From Okapia johnstoni (Eukaryota; Chordata; Mammalia; Artiodactyla; Giraffidae), in NCBI GenBank assembly GCA_024291935.2, contig CM044310.1:120352213-120416212 (forward strand): a stretch of DNA of 64,000 bases. Direction: 5' to 3'. The translations under genes and the position numbers were made by a program. The notes under the pieces are model-generated. The model saw only the letters and a list, made by a program, of their open reading frames with translations. It was not told where the DNA came from and did not search any database. Positions 62,050-64,000 of the stretch are shown here, piece after piece (position 1 is the stretch's first letter; each line of letters starts with the position of its first letter).

Positions 62050-64000
62050 TAACATATAGTAATCAATCTGATTTTGGTGTTGACCATCCGGTGATGTCCA
62101 CGTGTAGTCTTCTCTTGTGTTCTTGGAAGAGGGTGTTTGCTATTATCAGTGCCTTTGCCCTGCTTCATTCTGTACTCCAAAGCCAAATTTGCCTGTTATG
62201 CCAGGTGTTTCTTGACTTCCTACTTTTGCATTCCAGTCCCCTATAATGAAAAGGACATCTCTTTTGGGTGTTAGTTCTAGAAGGCCTTGTAGGTCTTCAT
62301 AGAACCGTTCAACGTCAGCTTCTTCAGCATTACTGGTCGGGGCATAGACTTGGATTACTGTGATATTGAATGGTTTGCCTTGGAAACGAACAGAGATCAT
62401 TGTACATTTTTGAGATTGCATCCAAGTAGTGCCTTTTGGACTCTTTTATTGACTATGATGGCTAGTCCATTTCTTCTAAGGGATTCTTGCCCACATTGTA
62501 GATATAATGGTCATCTGAGTTAAATTCACCCATTCCAGTCCATCTTAGTTCGCTGATTCCTAGAATGTCGACGTTCACTCTTCCCATCTCCTGTTGGACC
62601 ACTTCCAATTTGCCTTGATTCATGGACCCAACATTCCAGGTTCCTATGCAATACTGCTCTTTACAGCATCAGACTTTGCGTTTATCACCAGTCACATCCA
62701 CAGCTGGGTATCGTTTTTCTTTGGCTCCATCCCATCATTCTTTCTGGAGTTATTTCTCCACTGATCTCCAGTAGCATATTGGGCACTTACTGACCTGGGG
62801 AGTTCATCTTTCAGTGTCCTATCTTTTTTGCCTTTTCATACTGTTCATGGGGTTCTCAAGGCAAGAATACTGAAGTGGTTTGCCATGCCCTTCTCCAGTG
62901 GACCACATTCTGTCAGACCTCTCCACCATGACCCATCCGTCTTGGGTGGCCCCACACGGCATGGCTTAGTTTCATTGAGATAGAATGAACACAACAACAC
63001 AAGAGAAGACTCTACACGTGGACATCACCAGATGGTCAACACCGAAATCAGATTGATTATATTCTTTGCAACCAAAGATGGAGAAGCTGTATACAGTCAG
63101 CAAAAACAAGACCGGGAGCAGACTGTGGCTCAGATCATGAACTGCTTATTGCCAAATTCAGACTTAAATTGAAGAAAGTAGGGAAAACCCCTAGTCCATT
63201 CAGGTATGACCTAGATCAAATCCCTTATGAGTATACAGTAGAAGTGACAGATAGATTTAAGGGACTAGATCTGATAGACAGAGCGCCTGATGAACTATGG
63301 ACAGAAGTTCGTGACATTGTACAGGAGACAAGGATCAAGACAATCCCCATGGAAAAGAAATGCGAAAAAGCAAAATGGCTGTCTGAGGAGGCCTTACAGA
63401 TAGCTGGGAAGAGAGGAGAAGCGAAAAGCAAAGGAGAAAAGGAAAGATATTCCCATCTGAATGCAGAGTTCCAAAGAATAGCAAGGAGAGATAAGAAAGC
63501 CTTCCTCAGCGATCAATGCAAAGAAATAGAGGAAAACAACAGATTGGGAAAGACTAGAGATCTCTTCAAGAAAATTAGAGATACCAAAGGAACATTTCAT
63601 GCAAAGATAGGCTCGATAAAGGACAGAAATGGTATGGACCTAACAGAAGCAGAAGATATTAAGAAGAGGTGGCAAGAATACACAGAAGAACTGTACAAAA
63701 AAGATCTTCATGACCCAGATAATCACGATGGTGTGATTACTCTCCTAGAGCCAGACATCCTGGAATGTGAAGTCAAGTGGGCCTTAGGAAGCATCACTAC
63801 GAACAAAGCTAGTGGAGGTGATGGAATTCCAGTTGAGCTATTTCAAATCCTGAAAGATGATGCTGTGAAAGTGCTGCACTCGATATGCCAGCAAATTTGG
63901 AAAACTCAGCAGTGGCCACAGAACTGGAAAAGGTCAGTTTTCGTTCCAATCCCAAAGAAAGGCAATGCCAAAGAATGCTCAAACTACCGCACAATTGCAC
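62050..64000 (+). mobile_element. BovB LINE with inverted 5' part, running off the right edge
   Basis: From 62980 down to about 62055 the minus strand carries the BovB 5' region and the APE-type endonuclease domain (IIGDWNAKVG at about 62190-62220). From about 62985 rightward the plus strand continues the element into the RT ORF without a gap. The two arms share about 80 nt at their junction ends (62060-62140 inverted against 62990-63070). This is the pattern of twin priming, the 5' inversion known from LINE insertions. Confidence 0.85.

Overview
The window looks like nuclear DNA of a ruminant, most likely a bovid. The evidence is many Bov-tA (tRNA-Glu-derived) and Bov-A2 SINEs, several BovB (RTE-clade) LINE copies, CHR-type SINEs and old L1 fragments, between genes with mammalian exon-intron structure. 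It is part of a KRAB zinc-finger (KZNF) gene cluster. The presence of BovB, SINEs and KZNF exons is read directly. Placing it in the cluster that matches human 19q13.4 is inference from family resemblance only.

Layout from left to right. A minus-strand promoter with a first exon that has lost its ATG (about 697-1210) serves a gene that leaves the window on the left. A dead minus-strand KZNF copy (about 3060-5563; four or more in-frame stops) has its intron-1 region at 7150-10015 and its promoter missing behind a tangle of SINE and BovB insertions. KZNF-1 (minus; coding exons 13767-15349, 16977-17103 and a tentative start exon 19076-19111; promoter about 20880-21350) has 13 fingers. A BovB copy fills the space to the next promoter. 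KZNF-2 (plus, 25472-32370) has 11 fingers and is an intact inverted paralogue of the dead gene. Two orphan minus-strand promoters follow (34930-35620 and 35890-36300), the first with a perfect first exon but no gene behind it. KZNF-3 (minus, 39334-45372) has 9 intact fingers plus decayed ones and is a direct-orientation duplicate of KZNF-1. A long stretch of L1, LTR-like and SINE sequence follows (45750-55000). KZNF-4 (minus, 55736-61025) has 8 fingers. The right end is BovB sequence whose 5' part is inverted.

The four live genes share one architecture: a short 5' exon (5-12 codons), a 127-nt KRAB-A exon, an optional phase-1 KRAB-b exon and one large exon with spacer and finger array. All splice phases were checked and give open frames of 581, 549 (508 without KRAB-b), 537 and 474 (434) residues. 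The family role is sequence-specific DNA binding in the nucleus with recruitment of TRIM28 (KAP1) for heterochromatin silencing, usually of transposons. The targets here are unknown. No transcript data were available, so exon models rest on splice signals, phase and paralogue comparison.
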